The translations under genes and the position numbers were made by a program. A DNA stretch of 64,000 nucleotides, from contig NZ_NTMG01000060.1 of NCBI RefSeq assembly GCF_002487355.1, positions 23,790-87,789 on the forward strand, written 5' to 3'. This document shows, one piece after another, positions 35,533-43,692 of the stretch. This DNA is from Candidatus Methanoperedens sp. BLZ2. GTDB lineage: Archaea > Halobacteriota > Methanosarcinia > Methanosarcinales > Methanoperedenaceae. Numbering within the stretch: the stretch's first letter is position 1; every line of letters starts with the position of its first letter. Under the pieces are notes generated by a model. It searched no databases, was not told the DNA's origin, and saw only the letters and a program-made list of their open reading frames with translations.

Positions 35533-36798
35533 ATGTTCACAATAATCACTGGCGCACAATTCGGAGACGAAGGAAAAGGCAAGATCGTGGATATGATGGC
35601 TTCTCAATACGATATTGTGGCCAGGTTCCAGGGCGGGGATAATGCAGGGCACACTGTCGTAGCAGAAGGCAAAACATACAAACTGCATCTTATCCCTTCG
35701 GGTGTGCTTTTTGATGCCCGCCTCCTTATTGGCCCTGGGACTGTGATGAATCCTGGAATATTGATGGAAGAGATCGCCATGCTCTCCGATAACGGCGTGG
35801 AAGTTTCGCCATCAAAGCTTGGCATCGACGCAAAGACAAGCATCATAATGCCATATCATGTTGCGCTGGATGGTCTTCGCGAACAAAAACGCGCCGTGAA
35901 AATCGGGACTACGAACAGGGGTATTGGTTTTGCTTATGTTGATAAAGTGGGACGGGAAGAGATACAGATGGCAGATATTGCTGATAAGAGCCGTTTCATG
36001 CGAAAAATTGAAGAAATAGCTCCCCAGAAAGAAGCAGCGATAAAAGAAATGGGGGGAGAACCGAAGATCGCACGGTCAGAAATTGATGCATATCTTGAGA
36101 TCGGCAAGAAATTAAAACCATACATCACCGATGTTTCAAAAGAGATAAACAAGGCTTTAAAAGATGGTAGAAAAGTCCTTGCCGAAGGTGCACAGGGGAC
36201 GCATCTTGATATAATTCACGGTACGCAAAAATTCGTCACCTCTTCAAGCACTATTGCAGGTTCAGCATGCGCCGGGCTGGGTGTAGGCCCGACAAAAGTG
36301 AATGAAGTGATAGGGGTAATAAAGGCGTATATCACACGCGTTGGAGAGGGGCCGCTCCCGACAGAACAGAAAAATGAAGTCGGAGAACACCTGCGTGAAA
36401 AGGGCGGCGAATTCGGGACTACGACCGGGCGCCCCAGGAGATGCGGCTGGTTTGATATGCCGCTTGCGCGAAAAGCCATCAACCTGAATGGATATACATC
36501 CATGGCTCTCACAAAACTCGATGTACTTTCAGGGCTTAAATCGATAAAGTTGTGCCTTGGATATGAACTTGAAGGAAAAAATATCGATTACATGCCCGAG
36601 CTTTCCGATGATGTTTCCCGATGCAAGCCCATCTATATCGATATCCCCGGATGGCGTGAAGACATCACGGATACCGAAAGTTTCGTAGATCTCCCGGAAA
36701 ATGCCAGGCTCTATGTTGAATTACTTGAAGAATTGATGGGGGCGGATATCGGATATATTTCTGTGGGGCCGGGCAGGAAGCAGACTTTTATGAAATAA
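35533..36798 (+). CDS. purA: adenylosuccinate synthetase
   Basis: Joins IMP and aspartate with GTP hydrolysis to form adenylosuccinate, the first committed step to AMP. The 421-residue protein has the N-terminal GAQFGDEGKGKIVD loop with the catalytic Asp, the NAGHTV segment with the catalytic His, GPGTVMNPG, the IMP-binding TTNRGIGFAY, EGAQGTHLDI and the aspartate loop TTTGRPRRCGWFD. Length is normal. The ATG at 35533 is the first codon of the conserved start MFTIITGAQFG. Its 3' end is overlapped in antisense by a gene remnant at 36799. Confidence 0.95.
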   Translation: MFTIITGAQFGDEGKGKIVDMMASQYDIVARFQGGDNAGHTVVAEGKTYKLHLIPSGVLFDARLLIGPGTVMNPGILMEEIAMLSDNGVEVSPSKLGIDAKTSIIMPYHVALDGLREQKRAVKIGTTNRGIGFAYVDKVGREEIQMADIADKSRFMRKIEEIAPQKEAAIKEMGGEPKIARSEIDAYLEIGKKLKPYITDVSKEINKALKDGRKVLAEGAQGTHLDIIHGTQKFVTSSSTIAGSACAGLGVGPTKVNEVIGVIKAYITRVGEGPLPTEQKNEVGEHLREKGGEFGTTTGRPRRCGWFDMPLARKAINLNGYTSMALTKLDVLSGLKSIKLCLGYELEGKNIDYMPELSDDVSRCKPIYIDIPGWREDITDTESFVDLPENARLYVELLEELMGADIGYISVGPGRKQTFMK

Positions 36799-37207
36799 AT
36801 AATTTGCAAAACTGATACCAGAATTAAGCCTATTAAGGGGTTGTTTTCCCTTAATTCATCCTTCTCTATATCTTTGTAGTTATCGGGAAACTTATTTGCT
36901 ACATATCTATATGAATCTTGTATTTTTGGGTCTGTATATTCTAAATAATAAATAAACCTCTGAATAGCCTCCATGTATTTGACGTATCTTGGGTCTCTGA
37001 TATCTACTTCACGAGGAAGCCAATTTCAATAATTAGAGTATGCAATATCAAAGTACATTTTAAGTTCTTGAGAATTTTTTATTCTTTTCCTCTCTTTAAA
37101 TTCGAATTCTCTCGCCCTCAATGAAAAGAATAATGCCACTAATGAAATCGCAATCGTCACGACTTTGATATTTACATCAATCCAATCTACTATTTTAATT
37201 CACTCAT
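36799..37207 (-). pseudogene. degenerate small membrane-protein gene
   Basis: ATG AGT GAA TTA AAA at 37207 stops at once. One extra A would open VDWIDVNIKVVTIAISLVAL (a membrane helix) followed by FFSLRAREFEFKERKRIKNS. The frame then meets an in-frame TGA (37026-37028) after AYSNY and resumes unchanged with NWLPREVDIRDPRYVKYMEA, running to a second hydrophobic stretch (LIGLILVSVLQIIYFI) before merging into purA antisense. One frameshift, one nonsense codon and a lost 3' end indicate decay. Its start overlaps the stop of the ORF at 37200, so the two were an operon. Confidence 0.55.
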
Positions 37208-37409
37208 ACCGTTGTTTTTCAATTCTGTATTCAAGCTCTCTTTCATATTCCTTTACAATATTGTACTTGTTTATGTACAAAAAAAGAAATTTAATTCCGA
37301 CTACTACAAAGGTTATAGAAAACCCTCCTCTATTAAAATCATTGAATATCTGATTAACAATCATTGCGCCAAAATTCGGGCATGCACCACATTTGAAAAT
37401 AGAAATCAT
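37200..37409 (-). CDS. hypothetical small membrane protein
   Basis: A 69-codon ORF with one predicted membrane helix (GFSITFVVVGIKFLFLYI) and a charged C-terminus (EYERELEYRIEKQRYE). The stop overlaps the ATG of the decayed gene downstream, typical of a real operon. ATG at 37409 lacks a ribosome site; MIVNQIF at residue 17 is an alternative. It may be a remnant, since its partner is broken. Confidence 0.45.
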   Translation of the reverse strand: MISIFKCGACPNFGAMIVNQIFNDFNRGGFSITFVVVGIKFLFLYINKYNIVKEYERELEYRIEKQRYE

Positions 37410-37482
37410 TTTATACGCATAAAATTGATTTAGTATTAGTATATTTATGCATAAATTTGATTTAATATTTGGAGATTAAATA

Positions 37483-38238
37483 ATGGGAAATAAATACAAA
37501 AAAAATTTTTTGACGAATGTAATTGTGCGAGTAGATTTTCCTAATCCTTTAAAAACAGACACTTTACCACCTGATTTTACAAAAGTCATATTAAAATCAT
37601 TCCCTATATCAGAACCCAAGAAATTAGTCCAGATGGTTGGCACATTTAAAGTGGAACCCAAAAAAAAACTTGAAGTTGAAACTGGTGAAGAAATGACTGA
37701 ATGGAATTATTATGGAGTAAATAGAGAAAAAAGACTGGTTATACAGAAAGATATTCTTTCTATTAGCTATTTGAAATCATACAAGGGATTTGAAGATTTA
37801 AAATCAGAATTTCTTAACATTATTGAAAAATTATTCGAAGTTTTTAAAGATATTCAGATTAACCGCTTAGGTCTCAGATATATTAATGAAATTAATTTGG
37901 ATGAAACTGATTCATTTAATTGGAAAAAATATTTAAATAGCAATTTATTATCTATTTTTAATATCACTGAAAATAAAGATATTATTGCGAGAGGTTTAAA
38001 CAATCTTATTCTCAATTATGGGAATATGATTTTAAATTTCCATTATGGAATGCATAATCCTGACTTCCCAGCTGCTATCAGAAAAAAAATTTTTGTACTC
38101 GATTATGATGCATATTATACAGGACTTTATGAATTAAAAGATATAGAATCTAATTTATTGACTTTCCATGAAGAAATTGAAAAATTATTCGAGAATAATA
38201 TTGAAGATGGTTTAAGGGAAGTTATGTATGGAAACTAA
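37483..38238 (+). CDS. TIGR04255-family protein
   Basis: The 251-residue protein has the family pattern: an N-terminal VIVRVDFPNPLK strand, LVIQKDILSISYLKSYKGFE, QINRLGLRYINEINLD and a C-terminal ENNIEDGLREVMYGN. TIGR04255 proteins are sporadically spread and have no established function; they often sit in variable islands. GGAG ribosome site before the ATG. It overlaps the next gene by 11 nt and lies in AT-rich accessory DNA, so a three-gene cassette transferred as a unit is likely. Two direct repeats (GCATAAAATTGATTTAGTA, GCATAAATTTGATTTAATA) occur in its promoter region at about 37417-37465. Confidence 0.72.
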   Translation: MGNKYKKNFLTNVIVRVDFPNPLKTDTLPPDFTKVILKSFPISEPKKLVQMVGTFKVEPKKKLEVETGEEMTEWNYYGVNREKRLVIQKDILSISYLKSYKGFEDLKSEFLNIIEKLFEVFKDIQINRLGLRYINEINLDETDSFNWKKYLNSNLLSIFNITENKDIIARGLNNLILNYGNMILNFHYGMHNPDFPAAIRKKIFVLDYDAYYTGLYELKDIESNLLTFHEEIEKLFENNIEDGLREVMYGN

Positions 38239-38425
38239 AGACAAAAATTCTTATAAAGAATATGAAACTGAATCAACTTCAGAATCATCTTATCTTGAAG
38301 TAAAGGGCGAAATTCCAAAATTTGAAAAAACGTCTATTACATCATCCTCCAGTCAAAAAGAAGAACTGTATAGTATTAATAAACCTCGAATTAAAACTAT
38401 CAGGGCAAAAATTATCAATGATTAA
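38228..38425 (+). CDS. small hydrophilic linker protein in the TIGR04255 cassette
   Basis: A 65-codon ORF, rich in Ser, Glu, Lys and Thr (ETESTSESSYLEVKGEIPKF, TSITSSSSQKEE), with no predicted fold. It overlaps the gene before by 11 nt and the gene after by 8 nt, so it is probably translated. Function unknown. Confidence 0.5.
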   Translation: METKDKNSYKEYETESTSESSYLEVKGEIPKFEKTSITSSSSQKEELYSINKPRIKTIRAKIIND

Positions 38426-39263
38426 AACTCCAGTTCAAAAAATTCCAAGCTATAGGTATTTGTTTAGCTGGGATGAAATTCCAGGAAATGACAACATAAA
38501 GTTCGTAGAATATTTGAAAAAAAACTTTGGCATTGACTGGGTAAGACCAGAAGAAATAGAAAAAATCAATAACGGTAGGACAGTAACAGTATCTACTGAA
38601 AAAAATCGTCTGGAGCTGTTACTTAACGATGAAAGTAACAAAGTAAACCTAATAATCAATGATTTTAGAACCAGTGAATTTATTGTGAAGGTGGAGACTG
38701 GCAAGCTAAATATATACATAGATAGAATTTCACAAGGTGATATTTATAAAGATATTGAATATATTGACTCTATTACTGAAGAAAATGGAATTATAGAAAT
38801 TAAGAAAATTATTTTTCCATATGTCATTGTTCTCACTCAAGATTGTGATTTAAATCAAGATTTTACGTTTAGAGCAGTCGAATCATCAACTGATGACAAA
38901 CTAATAATATCTGTTTTAGTAGCCCCAATTTATAATGTCGAGCACCTTTTTGGTGGGGAGCATTTAAGCCAACTTGGACTAACTATGCAAACAATAAATA
39001 AATATAAAAAAGGTACTAAATTAACAACAGATGCTAAAAATTTATTTGAAAATATTACACCAAGATACCATTATTTAGATTTTGAATTTGATGCTAATAT
39101 GGCACCATCAGTAATTGATTTTAAGCACTATTTTTCAATAAATGTAAATTATTTATACAAAATTAGAAAAACCAATTTTGTTTGTAAGATTCCAGAATTG
39201 CATAGAGAAGATATTTCTCATAGGTTTGCCAGTTTTTTATCAAGAATAGGTTTGCCTGATTAA
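38418..39263 (+). CDS. chimeric protein: portable ~85-residue archaeal domain fused to a TIGR04255-partner domain
   Basis: From ATG 38418 (overlapping the previous stop) the protein has 281 residues. Residues about 18-101 (IPGNDNIKFVEYLKKNFGID, WVRPEEIEKINNGRTVTVST, NRLELLLNDESNKVNLIIND, FRTSEFIVKVETGKLNIYI) resemble a short module I recognise from many unrelated archaeal proteins, where it is tacked onto either end. From DRISQGDIYKD onward comes a different domain with FPYVIVLTQDCDLNQDF and a conserved ISHRFASFLSRIGLP end. Known names for either part escape me. It probably works with the TIGR04255 protein. An upstream in-frame ATG (38322) is inside the preceding gene and unlikely. Confidence 0.6.
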   Translation: MIKTPVQKIPSYRYLFSWDEIPGNDNIKFVEYLKKNFGIDWVRPEEIEKINNGRTVTVSTEKNRLELLLNDESNKVNLIINDFRTSEFIVKVETGKLNIYIDRISQGDIYKDIEYIDSITEENGIIEIKKIIFPYVIVLTQDCDLNQDFTFRAVESSTDDKLIISVLVAPIYNVEHLFGGEHLSQLGLTMQTINKYKKGTKLTTDAKNLFENITPRYHYLDFEFDANMAPSVIDFKHYFSINVNYLYKIRKTNFVCKIPELHREDISHRFASFLSRIGLPD

Positions 39264-39563
39264 TGAATCATCATCCTCCCTGTAACGTGTTACAAGCCAT
39301 TACAGTCTGATTCTGCACCATTTTGGTTCAAGTGCAGCGGTCTATTTTCGCTTGTCTGTAATTATGACTCTTACAATGGTTCAACATTCGTTTCTTCATA
39401 CATTTTTACCTTAGCGGATTGTCTGGATTAGACTTCCAGAGTTCTCTACATTGTCTTATGGGCTTCACACCTTCTCATTACTGAAAACGCATGCCATAAT
39501 AAGGTCACTCCGAATGGAGGGAGGGGCATTTCTGCAATTTGTGATGCAACTTCTTGTCACAAA
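39264..39563. other. intergenic region without recognisable gene
   Basis: No ORF, promoter pair or structured RNA could be supported. A near-palindrome TGTAACGTGTTACA lies near 39280. The sequence composition (GC higher than the flanking genes) suggests a worn remnant, but I could not identify its parent. Confidence 0.4.
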
Positions 39564-39619
39564 GGATTTACAGGATGGACAGGATTAACTTCCATCCTGT
39601 AAATCCTGTAATCCTGTCC
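39564..39619. repeat. hairpin-type intergenic repeat with two interleaved inverted repeats
   Basis: GGATTTACAGGAT (39564-39576) pairs with ATCCTGTAAATCC (39594-39606), and GGACAGGATTA (39577-39587) pairs with TAATCCTGTCC (39609-39619). The two perfect inverted repeats are interleaved, so in RNA they exclude each other or form a pseudoknot. Sequences of this 'ggatttacaggatggacagg' kind recur between genes in many prokaryotes. Confidence 0.75.
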
Positions 39620-39707
39620 AAAAATGCCCTGAATACTCACTCATAATCAATTATGTGCATCGAATCGGTGTGAAAACCAAATGTAGGTCAAATTTTCAGA
39701 CAAGCTC

Positions 39708-39908
39708 TTAGATACGAACCTTGGAGTCATCATATGGCTTCCATTTCGGATAAACTGTACCCACTACATTTCCAGGTATTTTTTGAAAATCTTCTAATTC
39801 TTTTTTAGTTAATTTTTGTTCTATATTGTATCTATCTGTGTTTGTTCTTATTATTGTACAATTTTTATTGTCTTTATCCCATTTGATGTGAATTTCCATA
39901 TTTTTCAC
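39708..39908 (-). CDS. hypothetical 66-residue protein
   Basis: GTG at 39908 opens KNMEIHIKWDKDNKNCTIIR through KLTKKELEDFQKIPGNVVGT and ends DDSKVRI; an ATG three codons later is equally possible. The minus-strand TATA-like ATATATAT lies about 22-30 nt upstream, consistent with a leaderless mRNA. The sequence alternates strand and helix and looks like a genuine small soluble protein, but no family is recognised. Confidence 0.55.
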   Translation of the reverse strand: MKNMEIHIKWDKDNKNCTIIRTNTDRYNIEQKLTKKELEDFQKIPGNVVGTVYPKWKPYDDSKVRI

Positions 39909-39980
39909 TTTACATGCTTATGATACGCATATATATTAACCTTTCAGTAGCGATTATTTACAAAAGTCGATAAGTTTACA

Positions 39981-40244
39981 TTAATTCCTAATAAAAACAC
40001 TTCCATCACTACTTCTTTTAAGAGCATTATAATATTTTTTTTCTCGCATATTCCGTCTTTTTTTCTGTGATTTATTACTCGAATACCAATTTTGTATTAT
40101 AAACAGTAATAAGAATATTGAAATTAATATTTCAAAAATAGAAATTGTAGTTGTTTGTTTATGAAGTCCATAAGCATATAGTGTGGAAACAAATAAACCA
40201 ATGATAGATAATTTATATTGCCGAATTTTAGCAAATAACTTCTT
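39981..40244 (-). CDS. candidate small membrane protein without canonical start codon
   Basis: An 87-codon open stretch on the minus strand reads LFAKIRQYKLSIIGLFVSTL, then a hydrophobic segment ISIFEILISIFLLLFIIQNW, then a strongly basic tail (SQKKRRNMREKKYYNALKR) and ends SVFIRN. This is typical membrane-protein layout, but no ATG, GTG or TTG lies before the first helix. It overlaps the end of the methyltransferase gene upstream. Either a non-AUG start or a remnant with a lost 5' end. Confidence 0.3.
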   Translation of the reverse strand, partial: KKLFAKIRQYKLSIIGLFVSTLYAYGLHKQTTTISIFEILISIFLLLFIIQNWYSSNKSQKKRRNMREKKYYNALKRSSDGSVFIRN

Positions 40245-41034
40245 TCATAATCAAGTCAAAGACATACCTCTTCACCCTTGGCGCCACATCCCCGCAACCC
40301 CTGAAAAAGTCAATAAACCATCCTTTTTCTTCAAGCAGCCTCCTGAAATGAGTTATTTCGAAATCCTTCTTGAAAGTATAGAAGTGGACATACCCTCCAG
40401 GTTTCAAAATAGAATGAGCAAGATCCAGGAAGAAGTCCTGTCCATAAGGCGCTGGCATCACGATCCTGTCAAATCTGGTTTTGAATATTTTAGTAACATT
40501 TCGGGCATCGCCAAGGATGATATTTGCTTCAATGTGGTTCAATTCAATATTTTTTCGAAGATATGTGCATGCTTCCCGGTTGTTATCAAGTCCGGTGATG
40601 TTGACGTTCCTTTGTTTCTTTATAGGGATGAGGAACGGCCCGACACCTGCAAATAAAACAAGGACATCTTCGCCATCATTTGTTTTTTGCGCAATCCTGC
40701 CCCGCTCATAATACATTTTTCCTGAAAAAAATGTTTTTGTTACGTCCAGCTGGAAGATGCAGCCGTTCTCCCTGTGCATTGTGGTTGTCCGATCTCCGAG
40801 CAGCAGTTCAAAATCCGCTACACGCGCAGCACCTTCGATTTTATTGAGCTTTCGAAGGACTGTTTTTAAACCTTTCTTGTGAATTGACAACGCCTCTGCA
40901 ATAAGATATTTTTCAGGATCAAGAGATAGAGGGATGTTTATTATCGCGATGTCTCCGATAACTTCGAAACCTTTGGGGAGGAGCGCGAGTTTTTCGGGAG
41001 GGAGCTTATTCCGGAGGATGGAATGGAGTGACAT
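40228..41034 (-). CDS. Trm5/Tyw2-family tRNA methyltransferase
   Basis: The 268-residue protein has an N-terminal region like archaeal Trm5 (LPKGFEVIGDIAIINIP) and a class I SAM-dependent methyltransferase core: MYYERGRIAQ, VLVLFAGVGPFLIPI (motif I), GLDNNREACTYLRKNIELNH, LGDARNVTKIF and RIVMPAPYGQDFFLDLA (motif IV, NPPY/NLP equivalent). Trm5 makes m1G37 in tRNA; Tyw2/Taw2 transfers the aminocarboxypropyl group in wyosine synthesis. The first residues MSLHSILRNKLPPEKLALLP fit Trm5 better. Position-37 modification is the safe call. Confidence 0.82.
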   Translation of the reverse strand: MSLHSILRNKLPPEKLALLPKGFEVIGDIAIINIPLSLDPEKYLIAEALSIHKKGLKTVLRKLNKIEGAARVADFELLLGDRTTTMHRENGCIFQLDVTKTFFSGKMYYERGRIAQKTNDGEDVLVLFAGVGPFLIPIKKQRNVNITGLDNNREACTYLRKNIELNHIEANIILGDARNVTKIFKTRFDRIVMPAPYGQDFFLDLAHSILKPGGYVHFYTFKKDFEITHFRRLLEEKGWFIDFFRGCGDVAPRVKRYVFDLIMKEVIC

Positions 41035-41101
41035 ATTCAGGAGTACGATCAGATAATTTTGTAATAGCTACCGATCATTCCAATGCACCTGTGCATTTAA
41101 A

Positions 41102-41401
41102 TTATGATTTTAGCAGTTCTTCAACATATTCCAGTGATTTTTGCTGCTGTTTCAAGGTCACATTTCCCTTGATCCCATGTTCCATTAAAAGATCAAGCAT
41201 TTCTCTTGGACTCAAATCTGCAAGCTCAGAAGCCTCCCTTAAAGTCACTTTTTTATCCCTGTATAGATTTACAGCATACTCTTTTAATCCTAACTTTATA
41301 AGCTGTCTTATCGCATCAGATTCGTCAATGTCTTCCTTCTTTGCCCGATAACCGATCCTCTCAGAGAGGTCTTCAGGCAAACGAATTGTTTTACTTATCA
41401 T
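41102..41401 (-). CDS. UPF0175-family antitoxin-like protein
   Basis: The 99 residues combine a ribbon-helix-helix-like start (SKTIRLPEDLSERIGYRAKK, then SDAIRQLIKLGLKEYAV) with the UPF0175 signature region (DKKVTLREASELADLSPREM, LLMEHGI). UPF0175 proteins are antitoxins of PIN-type toxins in archaea and cyanobacteria. It overlaps the upstream PIN gene by 11 nt, so the toxin is translated first, the reverse of the usual order. Confidence 0.8.
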   Translation of the reverse strand: MISKTIRLPEDLSERIGYRAKKEDIDESDAIRQLIKLGLKEYAVNLYRDKKVTLREASELADLSPREMLDLLMEHGIKGNVTLKQQQKSLEYVEELLKS

Positions 41402-41870
41402 TTTCTACCTCATCCATTGCTAAATGGTATTCTTCATCGGAAACGAATTCTTTCAAATTACCTAAAAGTCGTCTTGATTCTTCTTTCCTGATCGCTCTTT
41501 TTTTTAAGAGAAATACAATGACTGATGCTGGAGTTAAATATGGTATATTTAGATTTTCAAGAAAATTCAGGAATTTGGCATCATCACTTGATATCGCTGA
41601 TGAGCTGTCATGCAGCATCAGTACCTGAGCTTCACCGCCTTTTATTCCCAGGTTTTTTACGAATGGACTTTCAGGAGGATTTTTTACCATTAATAAACCT
41701 CTATTAATATTTTCGTGAATTTTTAAAGCATCAGGGAATTTTTCTTTGTTCTGCGTGGTTTCACTCATGACCAATGTTGGAATATACACATCCATATTAT
41801 TGAGGACTATCTCTTTGGCGCCAGCTTTTGTCAATTTGATCAATGAGTCGGAATCCATCACAAGTTTCAT
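41391..41870 (-). CDS. PIN-domain toxin (DUF3368-like)
   Basis: The 159-residue protein has the PIN acidic residues spaced as expected: VMDSDSLIKLTKAG (first Asp), GIKGGEAQVLMLHD (Glu) and AISSDDAKFLNFLE (Asp pair). PIN toxins are Mg-dependent RNases that cleave tRNA, rRNA or mRNA. It is paired with the UPF0175-type gene (41102), which should neutralise it. The dense Lys/Glu C-terminus is typical of archaeal members. Confidence 0.82.
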   Translation of the reverse strand: MKLVMDSDSLIKLTKAGAKEIVLNNMDVYIPTLVMSETTQNKEKFPDALKIHENINRGLLMVKNPPESPFVKNLGIKGGEAQVLMLHDSSSAISSDDAKFLNFLENLNIPYLTPASVIVFLLKKRAIRKEESRRLLGNLKEFVSDEEYHLAMDEVENDK

Positions 41871-41983
41871 GTATTCTATTGTATTAATTGTAATACTTAA
41901 GGATATGCCCCCATAGTGAAGTAAATGAATCTCCAGAAAAGCTTGCAGTGGACAAATAATTCCATAGAAACTCTAAGAAAATC

Positions 41984-42784
41984 TCATTGCTTGAGTGCGC
42001 TTGCAAGCATTATCGCCCTTGTATAATGCCCTCCCACACGCGAAGTATCCACAAACACCTTCTCCATCAGTACAGGCGCGCCATGACCGTATCCTCCACC
42101 CAGGAACACAAGCGTCCTGAAAATCAGGTTCCCCGATATCCCATCAGGCGCCATTATGAAATTCGCCTCCTCGATCGCGTCTTCTATTAATATTGAATAA
42201 TTCTTTGCTTTGATCCCGAGTGCGGATACTTTCCTGGTCACAAGTTCGGCATCTTCAAGCGTCCTGTCCACGGTCTTATCCCGGCCTTTATCCTCAAAAC
42301 GCCCTCCTGATAGTATTCCCACTTTTATTTCCACACCGAGGCGCCTGAAATGCTCCGCGCCGCGTTTTATCAACTCTACCTTGTCATCTACGGAATTTCC
42401 TTCATCAATCCCAACAGGTGCAAGGAAAAATGGCCGTCCGTCTGCTGTTTCTAATAATGCCACCCTGTACAGCTTTTTCACATTCAGCGATCTTTTAAGC
42501 TCAGAAAGCGTCTTTGTCGCACTGAGCGTTCCCCTGACTGCCCCATCTATTTTACCGGAAAGCAGCAATTCGATCAATTTCTCTGGAGGCTCATTTGAAT
42601 GAATTATCTCAAGGTCTGTGCCTATTGTTTTTATCTCATTTTCATCGCCAACAAGAACAACATCCGAGTATTCACTTGCAGCCTCTGCACTCTTTATCAG
42701 TTTTTGTGAGACTTTGCCTATCCCGAGGCCAATACGCGCATGATTCTTTCTTGCTTTTGTTTCGATATCGAAAAGAATAGACAT
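41984..42784 (-). CDS. mtxX: methanogenesis marker protein 4 (MtxX), phosphotransacetylase-like fold
   Basis: The 266-residue protein matches the MtxX family: [80 protein letters not shown] and [20 protein letters not shown]. MtxX proteins have a phosphate acetyl/butyryltransferase-like fold and occur only in methanogens and related methane-metabolising archaea; their reaction is unknown. It is the strongest lineage marker in the window. It lies 11 nt downstream of proC on the same strand, so the two are probably cotranscribed. Confidence 0.9.
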   Translation of the reverse strand: MSILFDIETKARKNHARIGLGIGKVSQKLIKSAEAASEYSDVVLVGDENEIKTIGTDLEIIHSNEPPEKLIELLLSGKIDGAVRGTLSATKTLSELKRSLNVKKLYRVALLETADGRPFFLAPVGIDEGNSVDDKVELIKRGAEHFRRLGVEIKVGILSGGRFEDKGRDKTVDRTLEDAELVTRKVSALGIKAKNYSILIEDAIEEANFIMAPDGISGNLIFRTLVFLGGGYGHGAPVLMEKVFVDTSRVGGHYTRAIMLASALKQ

Positions 42785-42795
42785 ATTGGATTGCT

Positions 42796-43623
42796 TTATG
42801 ATTTCTTGCCCAGTTCTTTTGAACGCTCGCAGGCCGCGATCACTGCATTCATCATCGCGATGCGTATACCCTGTTCTTCCATGACCCGAAGCCCGCGGAT
42901 GGTTGTACCGCCAGGGGATGTCACCATATCCTTTAATTCCCCTGTGTGACTCCCTCCTTCAAGCACCATTTTTGCAGAACCAAGAACGGTCTGCGCCGCA
43001 AGCAATTTGGCAGTGTTCCTGTCAAGCCCTTCATGCACACCGCCATCGGCAAGTGCTTCGATTATCATGAAAATATACGCAGGGCCGCTCCCGGACAATC
43101 CCGTTACGGCATCCATAAGGTTTTCCTGTACTGTTACTGTTTTTCCGATCGCGCTAAATATACTTCCTGCGACTCCCATATCCTCTTTTGATACAGCGCT
43201 TCCCGGACTTATTGCCGAAGCCGCTTCTTTCACAGTTGCCGCAATATTGGGCATCACCCTGACAACTTTTGTCCCATGCGGCAGGTTTTTCTCATAAGTA
43301 TCTATGGTAACTCCGGCAGCTATTGAAATTATCAACTGGTTCTTTATTGAGCTTTTGATCTCATTTACGATTGCGGGAACTATCTGTGGTTTTACCGCAA
43401 TAATTAATATATCGGAATTGACCACTGCATCGCAATTATCCTTGCAGGTATTGATCGCAAGGTCAGTTTCAAGAGCCTTTAATTTCACTGAATCCATATC
43501 ACTGGCATAGATGTTCCCGGAAGGAACGAGCCTGGCATGAAGTATGCCTTTGATCAGGGCTTCGCCCATTTTACCTGTCCCGATAAATCCAATTTTTTTA
43601 TTTTCCATGCCTTTTATTGTCAT
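42796..43623 (-). CDS. proC: pyrroline-5-carboxylate reductase
   Basis: Reduces pyrroline-5-carboxylate to proline with NAD(P)H. The Rossmann motif KIGFIGTGKMGEALIKG opens the protein, followed by AVKPQIVPAIV, VVRVMPNIAATV, GSGPAYIFMIIEALADGGV and the C-terminal TSPGGTTIRGLRVMEEQG. Start is ATG 43623 or ATG 43608 (MENKKIGF); neither has a well-spaced ribosome site. Length 270-275 is normal. Upstream of mtxX in an apparent two-gene unit. Confidence 0.93.
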   Translation of the reverse strand: MTIKGMENKKIGFIGTGKMGEALIKGILHARLVPSGNIYASDMDSVKLKALETDLAINTCKDNCDAVVNSDILIIAVKPQIVPAIVNEIKSSIKNQLIISIAAGVTIDTYEKNLPHGTKVVRVMPNIAATVKEAASAISPGSAVSKEDMGVAGSIFSAIGKTVTVQENLMDAVTGLSGSGPAYIFMIIEALADGGVHEGLDRNTAKLLAAQTVLGSAKMVLEGGSHTGELKDMVTSPGGTTIRGLRVMEEQGIRIAMMNAVIAACERSKELGKKS

Positions 43624-43692
43624 TGAAATCTAACACATTAAAGAGATGAAGCGATAAAAAGATTATCATGGATTTACAGGAAATAAGGAAGC

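Noticed and set aside
36711..36798. Extension of the decayed membrane-protein gene into purA
   Set aside because: These codons are just the antisense of the conserved purA C-terminus.
39264..39563. Remnant of an insertion sequence or intron
   Set aside because: No terminal repeats, transposase motif or intron domain could be shown, so I list it only as intergenic.
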